Shown piece by piece: positions 9,945-18,669 of a stretch of 64,000 nucleotides of DNA. The stretch covers positions 26,260 through 90,259 of the forward strand of contig NZ_SNUA01000017.1 of NCBI RefSeq assembly GCF_004360225.1. Reading direction: 5' to 3'. Below the pieces are notes generated by a model. That model was not told the DNA's origin. It saw nothing but the letters and a program-made list of their open reading frames with translations, and did no database searches. Numbering within the stretch: the stretch's first letter is position 1; each line of letters opens with the position of its first letter. Both the position numbers and the translations under genes were made by a program. This DNA is from Alcanivorax sp. 24 (GTDB taxonomy: Bacteria; Pseudomonadota; Gammaproteobacteria; Pseudomonadales; Alcanivoracaceae).

Positions 9945-10165
9945 TTGCATTCGCGGCCAAGGCCGCTTCCCACAGCGGCTTCGTAGCACGATCCGTGGGA
10001 GCTAGCTTGCTAGCGAATACGGCCTCCGGCGTTGCCCCATTCGCTTGCAAGCAAGCTTCCCACAGGGATTGTCACGAAGCCGTTGTGGGAAGCGAGCTTG
10101 CTCGCGAATACTCCCCAGCCGTTGGCGATTCGCTTGCAAGCAAGCCCCCACGGCAGCTCTGCTTG
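9945..10165. repeat. cluster of five REP hairpins
   Basis: Successive hairpins have the stems GGCC-AA-GGCC, GCTAGC-TT-GCTAGC, GCTTGC-AA-GCAAGC, GCGAGC-TT-GCTCGC and GCTTGC-AA-GCAAGC. They alternate in orientation downstream of the YdcF gene. Part of the cluster closely resembles the 91-bp units of the arrays at 17.5 and 63.4 kb. Confidence 0.9.
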
Positions 10166-10189
10166 GCAGCGAACCATACCAGCATCGCC

Positions 10190-10966
10190 TTAAGGCGTGT
10201 CACCCTGCCACCAGGCACCCAGTCTCTCCCACCAGCTTATCTCCAGCACATAGAGCGGCTCCGCTCCCGGCAAGCGGTCTCCCCAGTGCGCCCGCCCCAA
10301 CCCTGGCGTCCAGTAGGGCCCGGCCGGCGCCGGCACCGCGTTGATGCCATGCTGGCGAAACAACGCCAACGCCCTGGGCATGTGCAATGCCGATGTCACC
10401 AGGATCACTTTCTCTTCCGGTGGCACCCAGCGGGCCACCGCCCGGGCTTCCTGCTCCGTATTCAGCGCATCGCGGGAGCGCCAGATCGCGTCCTGCGGCA
10501 CCCCCCAAGCCACCGCCAGCTCCGCCATGGCATCCGCCGAGGTCACGCTCTCCGGCGTCGAGTCCGGTGCGCCTCCCGACACAATCAGCTTGGCCGCGGG
10601 CTGCAACTGGAACTGGCGTACCCCTTCGGCCAAACGGGCAAGGGAATGGGCTCGCAATCGGGAAGGCGGCGGCAAGGCAGGGTCGTCCAGAGCCCCCCCG
10701 CCAAGCACCACCACCCAGGGAGCCGGTGGCGGCACGGTCAGTGGTGGGTAGGCATGCTCAAGGGGGCCGCCGAGCCAGCGGGCGGTGCCCGGCAGGGTGA
10801 ACAACAGCAACAGCACCGTACCAGTGGTGACCAGGGCCAGCGCCAGGCGGCGCGCCCGGCCCCACCACAGCAACACCGTGCCACAGATCAGAAGCAGCAA
10901 TACCGGCGATACCGGCATCGCCAATGAGGCCACCACCTTGGCCCACTGAAAAGTATCCAGATTCAT
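10190..10966 (-). CDS. YdcF/SanA-family (DUF218) membrane protein
   Basis: A 258-residue protein with two N-terminal membrane segments, followed by a DUF218 domain: VVVLGGGALDD, LIVSGGAPD and the closing TSALHMPRALALFRQHG. Proteins of this family (YdcF, SanA, ElyC) act at the cell envelope and have been linked to peptidoglycan or polysaccharide precursor processes; the reaction is not established. It begins 18 bases after the acetyltransferase stop and is probably cotranscribed with it. Confidence 0.88.
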   Translation of the reverse strand: MNLDTFQWAKVVASLAMPVSPVLLLLICGTVLLWWGRARRLALALVTTGTVLLLLFTLPGTARWLGGPLEHAYPPLTVPPPAPWVVVLGGGALDDPALPPPSRLRAHSLARLAEGVRQFQLQPAAKLIVSGGAPDSTPESVTSADAMAELAVAWGVPQDAIWRSRDALNTEQEARAVARWVPPEEKVILVTSALHMPRALALFRQHGINAVPAPAGPYWTPGLGRAHWGDRLPGAEPLYVLEISWWERLGAWWQGDTP

Positions 10967-10984
10967 CGGGGGAAAGCAGACTCC

Positions 10985-11599
10985 TTATCGTGCCGGCACA
11001 CCCATGATGGTGACGCCGTCGGGCACATCGTGGAGCACCACCGCCCCCGCGCCCACCACCACGTTCGCACCAATGGTGACCCCCTCCTTCACCACCGCGC
11101 CGATACCAATGAAGCTGCCCTCCCCCACGGTCACATCACTGGCCAGATGCACGCCGGGACAGACATGGACACCGGCGGCCAGCCGGCAATCCCGGTCCAC
11201 CGTGGCCCCGGTGTTGACGATACAGCCCATGCCCAGCACGCAATCCACGTTGACCACGGCGTTGGCGAAAACCACGCTGCCCGCGCCCATTTCCGCGAAC
11301 CTGCTCACCGACGCGTGGGGATGAACGATGGTCGCCAGGGTCGCCCCCGACTCCAGTAACTCCGACAGTTTCCGCAAGCGGATGTTATTGCGCCCGATAC
11401 CGACGGTCACCGAATCCATGGCGCTGATTTCCTCCAGCAGCTCGCCGCTGCGCCCGGAAACCTGCCAACGACCGTTGTCCTGTTTCTTGGGCCAGGCATC
11501 GTCATAGAAAGCGATTTTTCGCCACCCGGACGCGATAGCGGTATCGGCGATGACTTTGCCGTGTCCCCCGGCTCCCAGAATCCCCAACGAACGTGTCAT
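10985..11599 (-). CDS. PglD/NeuD-family sugar O/N-acetyltransferase
   Basis: About 204 residues from the ATG at 11599, chosen because AGGAGG lies seven bases upstream and the protein then starts MTRSLGILGAGGHGKV. The N-terminal Rossmann-like motif GAGGHGKVIADTA binds the UDP sugar in PglD. The C-terminal half is a left-handed beta helix of hexapeptide repeats (for example NTGATVDRDCRLAAGVHV). Family members transfer acetyl from acetyl-CoA to an amino sugar or sialic acid. A second, clearly related copy lies at 30.7-31.3 kb in the polysaccharide operon. Its exact substrate is unknown. Confidence 0.9.
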   Translation of the reverse strand: MTRSLGILGAGGHGKVIADTAIASGWRKIAFYDDAWPKKQDNGRWQVSGRSGELLEEISAMDSVTVGIGRNNIRLRKLSELLESGATLATIVHPHASVSRFAEMGAGSVVFANAVVNVDCVLGMGCIVNTGATVDRDCRLAAGVHVCPGVHLASDVTVGEGSFIGIGAVVKEGVTIGANVVVGAGAVVLHDVPDGVTIMGVPAR

Positions 11600-11734
11600 G
11601 GCAACCTCCTTGCTCTGGTCAAAGCGTCCTTTCCTTGTATCACCGACCCGCATCACACGCCAGGGGGATTACATCACGGCGTCACCATTGCGTTCCGTGG
11701 GGGGCCTTACTCGCAAGTGAAGCGCAATACCGAA

Positions 11735-12412
11735 CACTGTAGTCGCTGGCAAGACCGCTCCCAGGGAAGGCCGTACCACGAAGCCGCTGTGGGAAGCTTG
11801 CTGGCAAGGAATTGTCAGCAGTTGTGGGCGCATTCGCGGCCAAGGCCGCTTCCCACAGCGGCTTCATAGCACGCGTGGGAGACTTGCCGGGAAACCATAC
11901 AAGCCGCCGTGGGAAGCTTGCTGGCAAGGAATTGTCAGCAGTTGAGGGCGCATTCGCGGCCAAGGCCGCTTCCCACAGCGGCTTCATAGCACGCGTGGGA
12001 GACTTGCCGGGAAACCATACAAGCCGCTGTGGGACGCTTGCTGGCAAGCGAATGTCAGCAGTTGGGGGCGCATTCGCGGCCAAGGCCGCTTCCCACAGCG
12101 GCTTCATAGCACGCGTGGGAGACTTGCCGGGAAACCATACAAGCCGCTGTGGGACGCTTGCTGGCAAGCGAATGTCAGCAGTTGGGGGTGCATTCGCGGC
12201 CAAGGCCGCTTCCCACAGCGGCTTCATAGCACACGTGGGAGACTTGCCGGGAAACCATACAAGCCGCCGTGGGAAGCTTGCTGGCAAGCGAATGGCAGCA
12301 GTTGGGGGCGCATTCGCGGCCAAGGCCGCTTCCCACAGCGGCTTCATAGCACGCGTGGGAGACTTGCCGGGAAACCATACAAGCCGCTGTGGGACGCTTG
12401 CTGGCGAATACC
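11735..12412. repeat. tandem REP array, 120-bp unit, about five copies
   Basis: From about 11818 the sequence repeats with a period of exactly 120 bases to about 12405, with only a few differences between units. Each unit carries a GGCC-AA-GGCC hairpin in one orientation and a CTTGCTGGCAAG hairpin in the other, linked by an unrelated segment around GACTTGCCGGGAAACC. It fills the space between the acetyltransferase start and the galE end. The units are contiguous with no unique spacers, so it is not a CRISPR. Confidence 0.96.
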
Positions 12413-13423
12413 CTAGCGAAAGCCGTCGGGATTACTCTCCTGCCAGCGCCAATGATCCGCGCACATGGCGTCCACGCCACGGGTGGCTTTCCAGCCCAGC
12501 ACCCGCTCCGCGTGGGCCGGGTCCGCGTAGCACACCGCCACATCACCAGGCCGGCGTTCAACGATGTCATAAGGGATATCCCGGCCGCTGGCGCCGGCGA
12601 AGGCCCGCACCATGTCCAGCACGCTGTAACCCTGGCCAGTACCCAGATTGGTGGTGATCAGCCCCGGACCAGTGAGCGCCTCCAGCGCCGCCAGATGGCC
12701 CTGGGCCAGATCCATGACATGAATGTAGTCCCGCACGCCAGTACCGTCCGGCGTGTTGTAATCGCCGCCGAAAACACGCAGTTTCTCACGCTTGCCCACC
12801 GCCACCTGGGCGATATAAGGCATCAGATTGTTCGGCTCGCCGTTGGGATCCTCACCGATGCGACCGCTCTCATGGGCCCCCACCGGATTGAAATAGCGCA
12901 ACAACGCCAGCCCCCAGGATGGCTCGGCACGATAAAGATCCCGCAGCATGTCCTCGATGTGGAGTTTGGTGGCGCCATAGGGATTGGTGGCGCTGAGCGG
13001 AAAATCTTCACGGATCGGCACCGTGGCCGGATCACCGTAGACGGTGGCGGAGGAGCTGAACACCATACGGCGCACGCCAACCTTCTCCATCGCCTCCAGC
13101 AAGCGGATCGTGCCCACCACGTTGCAGTCGTAATAACGCAGCGGCTGAGCCACGGACTCGCCCACCGCCTTCAGGCCGGCGAAATGCACCACCGCTTCCA
13201 CCTGCTCATCCCGCAGAATACGTTCCATTAATTCGCCGTCGCGGATATCCCCTTCCACCAGCGTCACGCTTTGGCTGGTCAGAGCTTCCACTCGACGCAA
13301 CGACTCCGGGCTGCTGTTGCTGAAGTTGTCCACCACCACTACCCGATGGCCCGCTTCCAGCAGCAGCAACACCGTGTGAGAGCCGATATAACCGGCACCG
13401 CCAGTGACCAATACCGTCGCCAT
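12413..13423 (-). CDS. galE: UDP-glucose 4-epimerase
   Basis: A 336-residue short-chain dehydrogenase from the ATG at 13423, preceded by AAGGAGAAGGA. The start gives [17 protein letters not shown] with the NAD-binding GxxGxxG at residues 8-14. [10 protein letters not shown] carries the catalytic serine/threonine region, and NPYGATK the Tyr-x-x-x-Lys pair. It interconverts UDP-glucose and UDP-galactose (or the N-acetyl forms) in the cytoplasm, supplying galactose-type residues to polysaccharides. A large REP array lies immediately upstream in the divergent region shared with the acyl-CoA synthetase gene. Confidence 0.96.
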   Translation of the reverse strand: MATVLVTGGAGYIGSHTVLLLLEAGHRVVVVDNFSNSSPESLRRVEALTSQSVTLVEGDIRDGELMERILRDEQVEAVVHFAGLKAVGESVAQPLRYYDCNVVGTIRLLEAMEKVGVRRMVFSSSATVYGDPATVPIREDFPLSATNPYGATKLHIEDMLRDLYRAEPSWGLALLRYFNPVGAHESGRIGEDPNGEPNNLMPYIAQVAVGKREKLRVFGGDYNTPDGTGVRDYIHVMDLAQGHLAALEALTGPGLITTNLGTGQGYSVLDMVRAFAGASGRDIPYDIVERRPGDVAVCYADPAHAERVLGWKATRGVDAMCADHWRWQESNPDGFR

Positions 13424-13485
13424 ACTGATTCCTTCTCCTTCGTACACGTCCTGGATGCTTGGAGTCGCTGCTACCTTAATCGTTT

Positions 13486-14146
13486 CCCACGGAGAGGGCT
13501 ACGAAGCCGCCATGGAAAGCTTGCCGGCAAGCGAATGCGCAATACCGAACGCCGTATTCGCTGGCAAGCCCGCTCCCACGGAAAGCCGCGCCACAAAGCC
13601 GCCGTGGGAAGCTTGCTGGCAAGCGAATGCGCAATACCGAACGCCGTATTCGCTGGCAAGCCCGCTCCCACGGAAAGCCGCACCACAAAGCCACTGTGGG
13701 AAGCTTGCTGGCAAGCGAATGCGCAATACCGAACGCCGTATTCGCTGGCAAGCCCGCTCCCACGGAAAGCCGCACCACAAAGCCGCCGTGGGAAGCTTGC
13801 TGGCAAGCGAATGCGCAGTACCGAACGCCGTATTCGCTGGCAAGCCCGCTCCCACGGAAAGCCGCGCCACAAAGCCGCCGTGGGAAGCTTGCTGGCAAGC
13901 GAATGCGCAATACCGAACGCCGTATTCGCTGGCAAGCCCGCTCCCACGGAAAGCCGCACCACAAAGCCACTGTGGGAAGCTTGCTGGCAAGCGAATGCGC
14001 AATACCGAACGCCGTATTCGCTGGCAAGCCCGCTCCCACGGAAAGCCGCACCACAAAGCCACTGTGGGAAGCTTGCTGGCAAGCGAATTGTTGTACCGGT
14101 TTGGGGGTAAAAGAATTCGCTTGCCAGCAAGCTTCCCACAACAACG
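13486..14146. repeat. tandem REP array, 92-bp unit, about six copies
   Basis: The junction AAGCGAAT recurs at 13529, 13621, 13713, 13805, 13897, 13989 and 14081, exactly 92 bases apart. Each unit pairs a CTTGCTGGCAAG hairpin with a GCTGGCAAGCCCGC hairpin in opposite orientation. The array lies between divergent genes (galE and the acyl-CoA synthetase), a place normally held by promoters. No stop codon occurs in any of the six frames across most of it. Confidence 0.96.
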
Positions 14147-14190
14147 TCTAGCCAGTTGACGCAAGAACAGGAGTGTCGCCCGTTCTAGGC

Positions 14191-14200
14191 TGACCGGTCA
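14191..14200. promoter_or_regulatory. palindromic operator candidate upstream of the acyl-CoA synthetase
   Basis: TGACCGGTCA is a perfect 10-base palindrome 40 bases before the start codon at 14240. TetR-type regulators of fatty-acid genes often bind such sites. No regulator gene lies next to it, so the assignment is tentative. Confidence 0.4.
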
Positions 14201-14239
14201 GTCGAGCCAGCCCCTCCCCGCCAACAAGGAGAACCGATC

Positions 14240-15904
14240 ATGGCCAGCGAGCCGTCTCTGTTGAACAAAACCATTCCCGAGGTAGCCCGGAACGCGGCCG
14301 AGCAATGGCCGGACGGCGTCGCGCTGCGTTATCACGGAGAGTCGATCACCTTCGCCAAGCAGTACCAGAGGGCCTGCGCGCTGGCCAAGGGGCTGAGCAA
14401 TCTGGGCATCGGGCCCGGCGATCACGTGGCCACGCTGATCGGCGGCCGGCCGGAATGGTTCTATCTATCCTACGCCATCACCCTGCTGGGGGCGGTGATC
14501 GTACCGATCAACGTGACATTCCGCCGCCAGGAACTGGAACACGTTCTGCGCTGCGCCGACGTCAAGGCGCTGGTGACCATGGATGAGTTCCGCGACGTGG
14601 ACTACCTGGCCCTGTTCTCCGAACTGCTGCCGGAACGGGTCGGCGCCGCGCCGGGTTTCCTGCACAGCCAACGCTTCCCCCATCTGAAAACCGTGGTAAC
14701 GCTGAGCCCGGCGGGCAGCACCCACGACGGCTGTTTCGACTTCAACGACGTGATGCGTTCCGGCGCCCATGTGCGGCCAGCGGAAGTGGAAGCCTGGTTC
14801 GCCCGGCTCTCGCCCAGCGCGCCCTCCTATATTCTGTTCACCTCCGGCAGCACCGCCTTTCCAAAACCAGCACTGCGCAGCCACGGCAGCAACGTCGCCA
14901 TCGCCGGGCACCTTTACCAGTCCACCTTCCGCCTGCAACCCGGCGACCGCCAGCTCGGCATGTCGCCCTTCTACCACGTCGGCGGCTGCATCTACACCAC
15001 CCTGGGCAACGCCCTGTTCGGCGCCACCACAGTGCTGATGGACTACTTCGAAGCCGGCCACGCTCTGAAGCTGATCCGCGAGGAAGGCATCACCTGCATG
15101 GGCGGCTTCGATACTCACTACCGCGCCATGTCGGCGCACCCGGACTTCGCCGATACCGACGTCAGCAAGGTCGACCGCATCATGCTGGCCTGCGGCCCCG
15201 AGTGGTACGACAAAGTCCGTGAGCTGGGCTTTGGCCATACTTCCGTCACCCACCACTACGGTTTTACCGAAGGCACCTCGGTGGCGGTGCCGCCGGAAGA
15301 AAACGACGAAGTCGTGCGCAAGAACAGCAACGGCCGCCCCTTCCCCGGTTGTGAAGTAAAAATTGTGCACCCGGAAACCGGCCGCGAATGCGGCGCCGAC
15401 GAGCCCGGAGAAATCTGCGTGCGCGGCTGGTCGCTGTTTCTCGGCTACTACAAGATGCCAAAGCAAACCGCCGGGAGCATGGACGACGAAGGCTTCTTCC
15501 ACACCGGCGACTATGGTTGGAAAGACGCCGCCGGCAACGTGTATTACCGGGGCAGGTTCAAGCAGATGGTGAAAACCGGCGGCGAGAACGTGTCCCAGCG
15601 GGAAGTGGAAATGTTCCTGGAACAGCACCCGCACATCGCCACCGTGCAAGTGGTCGGCGTCCCCGACGACCGCTGGGGTGAAGCGGTGACCGCGGTGGTG
15701 GAAACCCACCCCGGCAAGGAACTGGAACTGGAAACCCTGAAAACCTTCTGCAAGGAACGCATCGCCGGCTTCAAAATCCCCAAACACCTGGTACCGGTAA
15801 CGCGGGAAGAATGGCCGATCACGCTCACCGGCAAGTTCGACAAGCCGGCCCTGCGCACCCTGGCGATCCGCAAACTGGGACTGAACACCGGGGCCGCCTC
15901 ATGA
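14240..15904 (+). CDS. AMP-dependent acyl-CoA synthetase/ligase
   Basis: A 554-residue member of the ANL superfamily. The phosphate-binding motif reads FTSGSTAFPKPA near residue 198, followed by YGFTEGT, GDYGWKDAAGNVYYRGR and the C-terminal lysine motif TGKFDK. Such enzymes activate a carboxylic acid to its CoA thioester through an acyl-AMP. AAGGAG precedes the ATG. The stop overlaps the thiolase start as ATGA, so the two are translationally coupled. The partners (SCP-x-like thiolase and DUF35 protein) point to degradation of a branched, cyclic or steroid-like acid; the substrate is not determined. Confidence 0.92.
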   Translation: MASEPSLLNKTIPEVARNAAEQWPDGVALRYHGESITFAKQYQRACALAKGLSNLGIGPGDHVATLIGGRPEWFYLSYAITLLGAVIVPINVTFRRQELEHVLRCADVKALVTMDEFRDVDYLALFSELLPERVGAAPGFLHSQRFPHLKTVVTLSPAGSTHDGCFDFNDVMRSGAHVRPAEVEAWFARLSPSAPSYILFTSGSTAFPKPALRSHGSNVAIAGHLYQSTFRLQPGDRQLGMSPFYHVGGCIYTTLGNALFGATTVLMDYFEAGHALKLIREEGITCMGGFDTHYRAMSAHPDFADTDVSKVDRIMLACGPEWYDKVRELGFGHTSVTHHYGFTEGTSVAVPPEENDEVVRKNSNGRPFPGCEVKIVHPETGRECGADEPGEICVRGWSLFLGYYKMPKQTAGSMDDEGFFHTGDYGWKDAAGNVYYRGRFKQMVKTGGENVSQREVEMFLEQHPHIATVQVVGVPDDRWGEAVTAVVETHPGKELELETLKTFCKERIAGFKIPKHLVPVTREEWPITLTGKFDKPALRTLAIRKLGLNTGAAS

Positions 15905-17070
15905 GTGGCTATCAACCGGACACCGCCGCCATCGCCGGCATCGGCGAAACCGAATACACCCGGGGCACCGACAAGAGCGGCCTGCAACTGCTGATGGAAG
16001 CCTCGCTGAAAGCCTGCGCCGACGCCGGCATCGAAAGCGGCGCCGTGGACGGCCTGGTAATGACCTCGCGAGTGGGCACCAACGAAGACTTCGTCGCCAG
16101 CCTCGGCATCACCGACCTGAAATTCCACGCCCACATCAAGATCGGCGGCGCCAGCCCGGTGGCCGGGCTGCACCTCGCCTGCCACGCGGTGGCCTCGGGC
16201 ATCGCCGAACGCGTGCTGGTCAGCGCTGGCCGCAACGCCTACAGCAGCATGCGCCTGGGCGCCACCGACTCCGGTCCCCGGGTGGTCTGGCCCGGCGATG
16301 ACATCCGCCGCAACCTGGAATACCCCTACGGCATGATCGCGCCGATGCAGTGGTACAGCCTGCACGCCAACCGCTGGTTCCATGAAACCAACGCCAGCCG
16401 CGAAGGCATGGCCACGGTGGCCTTGAACACCCGCCATCACGCCCATCTCAATCCACGCGCCTGGTTCCGCGATCGCCCCATGAGCCGGGAAGACTACGAC
16501 GCCTCTCCGATGCTGGTGACGCCGTTCAAACTGCTCGACGTGTGCCTGGAAACCGACGGCGCCGCCGCCATCCTGGTGACCCGCGCCGACGCCGCGCGCC
16601 ACGCCGGTGGCAAACCGCCGGTGTACGTGGCGGCCACCGCCGAAGGCCATCCGGACTCGCCGGACGACCTCAGCAACCGCCCGGACATTCTCGGCATGGG
16701 TATCGGCAAGGCGGCACCACGGGCGCTGGACATCGCCGGCATCCACCTGGACGAGCTGGATTTCGCCGAGATCTACGACTGCTTCACCTTCATCGTACTG
16801 CGGCAGTTGGAGGAAATCGGCTTCTGCCAGCGTGGTGAAGCACCGGACTTCGTCGCCAACGGCCGCATCGCCCTGGGTGGAGAACTACCACTGAACACCC
16901 ACGGCGGGCTGCTCTCCCAGGCGCATATCTCCGGCATGAACCACGTGGTGGAGGCGGTGCGTCAGCTGCGCGGCGACGCCGGCCAGGCCCAGGTGGCCGG
17001 CGCTCACCTTGGCCTGGTCACTGGCTACGGCGATTTCGGCGACGGCGCCATCGCCATCCTGCATAACTAA
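15901..17070 (+). CDS. thiolase-family protein (SCP-x/lipid-transfer type acetyl-CoA acetyltransferase)
   Basis: A 389-residue protein from the ATG at 15901, overlapping the synthetase stop by four bases. The order of segments IAGIGETEYTRG, HLACHAVASGIAERVLV, NTHGGLLSQAHISGMNHVVEA is that of the SCP2-thiolase branch rather than classical FadA thiolases. This branch commonly works with a partner DUF35 OB-fold protein, and one follows directly. The likely reaction is thiolytic or retro-aldol release of a short acyl or ketone unit from a CoA ester. Confidence 0.9.
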   Translation: MSGYQPDTAAIAGIGETEYTRGTDKSGLQLLMEASLKACADAGIESGAVDGLVMTSRVGTNEDFVASLGITDLKFHAHIKIGGASPVAGLHLACHAVASGIAERVLVSAGRNAYSSMRLGATDSGPRVVWPGDDIRRNLEYPYGMIAPMQWYSLHANRWFHETNASREGMATVALNTRHHAHLNPRAWFRDRPMSREDYDASPMLVTPFKLLDVCLETDGAAAILVTRADAARHAGGKPPVYVAATAEGHPDSPDDLSNRPDILGMGIGKAAPRALDIAGIHLDELDFAEIYDCFTFIVLRQLEEIGFCQRGEAPDFVANGRIALGGELPLNTHGGLLSQAHISGMNHVVEAVRQLRGDAGQAQVAGAHLGLVTGYGDFGDGAIAILHN

Positions 17071-17096
17071 TGTTCACAGGACCCAACGAGGACACC

Positions 17097-17516
17097 ATGG
17101 GTAACCCCGTTCAACGCCCCCTGCCCGACGTCAACGACCCGCTTTATCAAATGCACTTTCAGGGCCTGAAAGACAATCAGCTGCGGGTGCAGCAGTGCGA
17201 CGCCTGCGGTCAACGGCAATGGCCGCCCCGGGATCTGTGCAAACAGTGCCACGGTGATCGCTTCCACTGGCCGGTGATGCCGGATCAGGCGGTGGTCTAC
17301 ACCTACTCCGTGGTGTACCGCGCGCCGCACCCCTGGTTCAAGGACCACTTGCCCTACGCCATTGTCGTCGCCGAGCTGGAAAACGGTTTGCGGCTGCTCG
17401 GCAACGCCTTCGGCGAAGACGTGGAGAAGATTCAATGCGGCCAGCTCGTGCAGGCGCACTTCCAGCACGATGAGGACAGCGGTGTCTGCTTATTGCGGTG
17501 GGTGCCCACGTGCTGA
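17097..17516 (+). CDS. DUF35 Zn-ribbon/OB-fold acyl-CoA-binding protein
   Basis: A 139-residue protein from the ATG at 17097 (GAGG upstream); the frame is also open from 17070. The N-terminal rubredoxin-like zinc ribbon is CDACGQRQWPPRDLCKQC, followed by an OB fold with VYTYSVVYRAPHPWF. DUF35 proteins form complexes with SCP-x-type thiolases or hydratases in steroid and acyl-CoA degradation, and the preceding gene is such a thiolase. A REP array begins immediately after the stop codon. Confidence 0.9.
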   Translation: MGNPVQRPLPDVNDPLYQMHFQGLKDNQLRVQQCDACGQRQWPPRDLCKQCHGDRFHWPVMPDQAVVYTYSVVYRAPHPWFKDHLPYAIVVAELENGLRLLGNAFGEDVEKIQCGQLVQAHFQHDEDSGVCLLRWVPTC

Positions 17517-17521
17517 TCGCC

Positions 17522-18610
17522 CCCTGCAAGCGAATGGGGCAACGCCGAAGGCCGGAATTCGCCAGCAAGCTGGTCTCCCACGGATCGTGCCACGAAGCCG
17601 CTGTGGGAAGCTTGCTGGCAAGCGAATGGGGCAACGCCGGAGGCCGTATTCGCCAGCAAGCTGGTCTCCCACGGATCGTGCTACGAAGCCGCCGTGGGAA
17701 GCTTGCTGGCAAGCGAATGGGGCAACGCCGGAGGCCGTATTCGCCAGCAAGCTGGTCTCCCACGGATCGTGCTACGAAGCCGCCGCGGGAAGCTTGCTGG
17801 CAAGCGAATGGGGCAACCCCGAAGGCCGTATTCGCCAGCGAGCTGGTCTCCCACGGATCGTGCCACAAAGCCGCTGCGGGAAGCTTGCTGGCAAGCGAAT
17901 GGGGCAACCCCGAAGGCCGTATTCGCCAGCAAGCTGGTCTCCCACGGATCGTGCCACGAAGCCGCTGTGGGAAGCTTGCTGGCAAGCGAATGGGGCAACC
18001 CCGAAGGCCGTATTCGCCAGCAAGCTGGTCTCCCACGGATCGTGCCACGAAGCCGCTGTGGGAAGCTTGCTGGCAAGCGAATGGGGCAACGCCGGAGGCC
18101 GTATTCGCCAGCAAGCTGGTCTCCCACAGATCGTGCCACAAAGCCGCTGTGGGAAGCTTGCTGGCAAGCGAATGGGGCAACGGCGGAGGCCGTATTCGCC
18201 AGCAAGCTGGTCTCCCACAGATCGTGCCACGAAGCCGCTGTGGGAAGCTTGCTGGCAAGCGAATGGGGCAACCCCGAACGCCGTATTCGCCAGCAAGCTG
18301 GTCTCCCACAGATCGTGCCACGAAGCCGCCGTGGGAAGCTTGCTGGCAAGCGAATGGGGCAACCCCGAAGGCCGTATTCGCCAGCAAGCTGGTCTCCCGC
18401 AGATCGTGCTACGGAGCCGCTGCGGGAAGCTTGCTGGCAAGCGAATGGGGCAACGGCGGAGGCCGTATTCGCCAGCAAGCTGGTCTCCCACGGATCGCGC
18501 CACGAAGCCGCTGTGGGAAGCTTGCTGGCAAGCGAATTACCAACGGGCGGGGAAAACAATTCGCGGCCAAGCAGAGCGCCGCCCGGGCCTCTTCCCACAG
18601 CGACTTCGTA
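17522..18610. repeat. tandem REP array, 91-bp unit, about eleven copies
   Basis: AAGCGAAT recurs at 17528, 17620, 17711, 17802, 17893, 17984, 18075, 18166, 18257, 18348, 18439 and 18530: a 91-base period with one 92-base step. Each unit has a CTTGCTGGCAAG hairpin and a CCAGC-AA-GCTGG hairpin in opposite orientation. A last, different REP variant follows at about 18560-18605. The array lies between the DUF35 gene and dctP, which face the same way, and is free of stop codons in all six frames over most of its length. It is closely related, in inverted orientation, to the array at the right end of the window. Confidence 0.97.
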
Positions 18611-18669
18611 GGCAGAACAAAGCGAATCAACCAACGCCATTCCTAAAACAACGAATCCAGGAGTGTTCC

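Noticed and set aside
13271..14164. Six overlapping open frames of about 220-280 codons in the 92-bp array
   Set aside because: They are repeat translations (WEACWQAN-type), present in all frames at once, with no ribosome sites of note.
14465..15787. A 440-codon minus-strand open frame opposite the acyl-CoA synthetase
   Set aside because: It is a shadow of GC-rich codons of the real gene and shows His/Gly/Ala-rich nonsense composition.
15544..16746. A 400-codon minus-strand open frame opposite the synthetase and thiolase
   Set aside because: It spans two real coupled genes on the other strand and has no recognisable domain.
11735..18610. Repeat arrays as CRISPR
   Set aside because: The units are contiguous, 91-120 bp long, contain paired hairpins, lack unique spacers and have no cas genes nearby.
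17362..18669. An 814-codon open frame joining the REP array to dctP
   Set aside because: The signal peptide, ribosome site and family start are at 18670. The upstream part is open only because the repeat unit has no stops.
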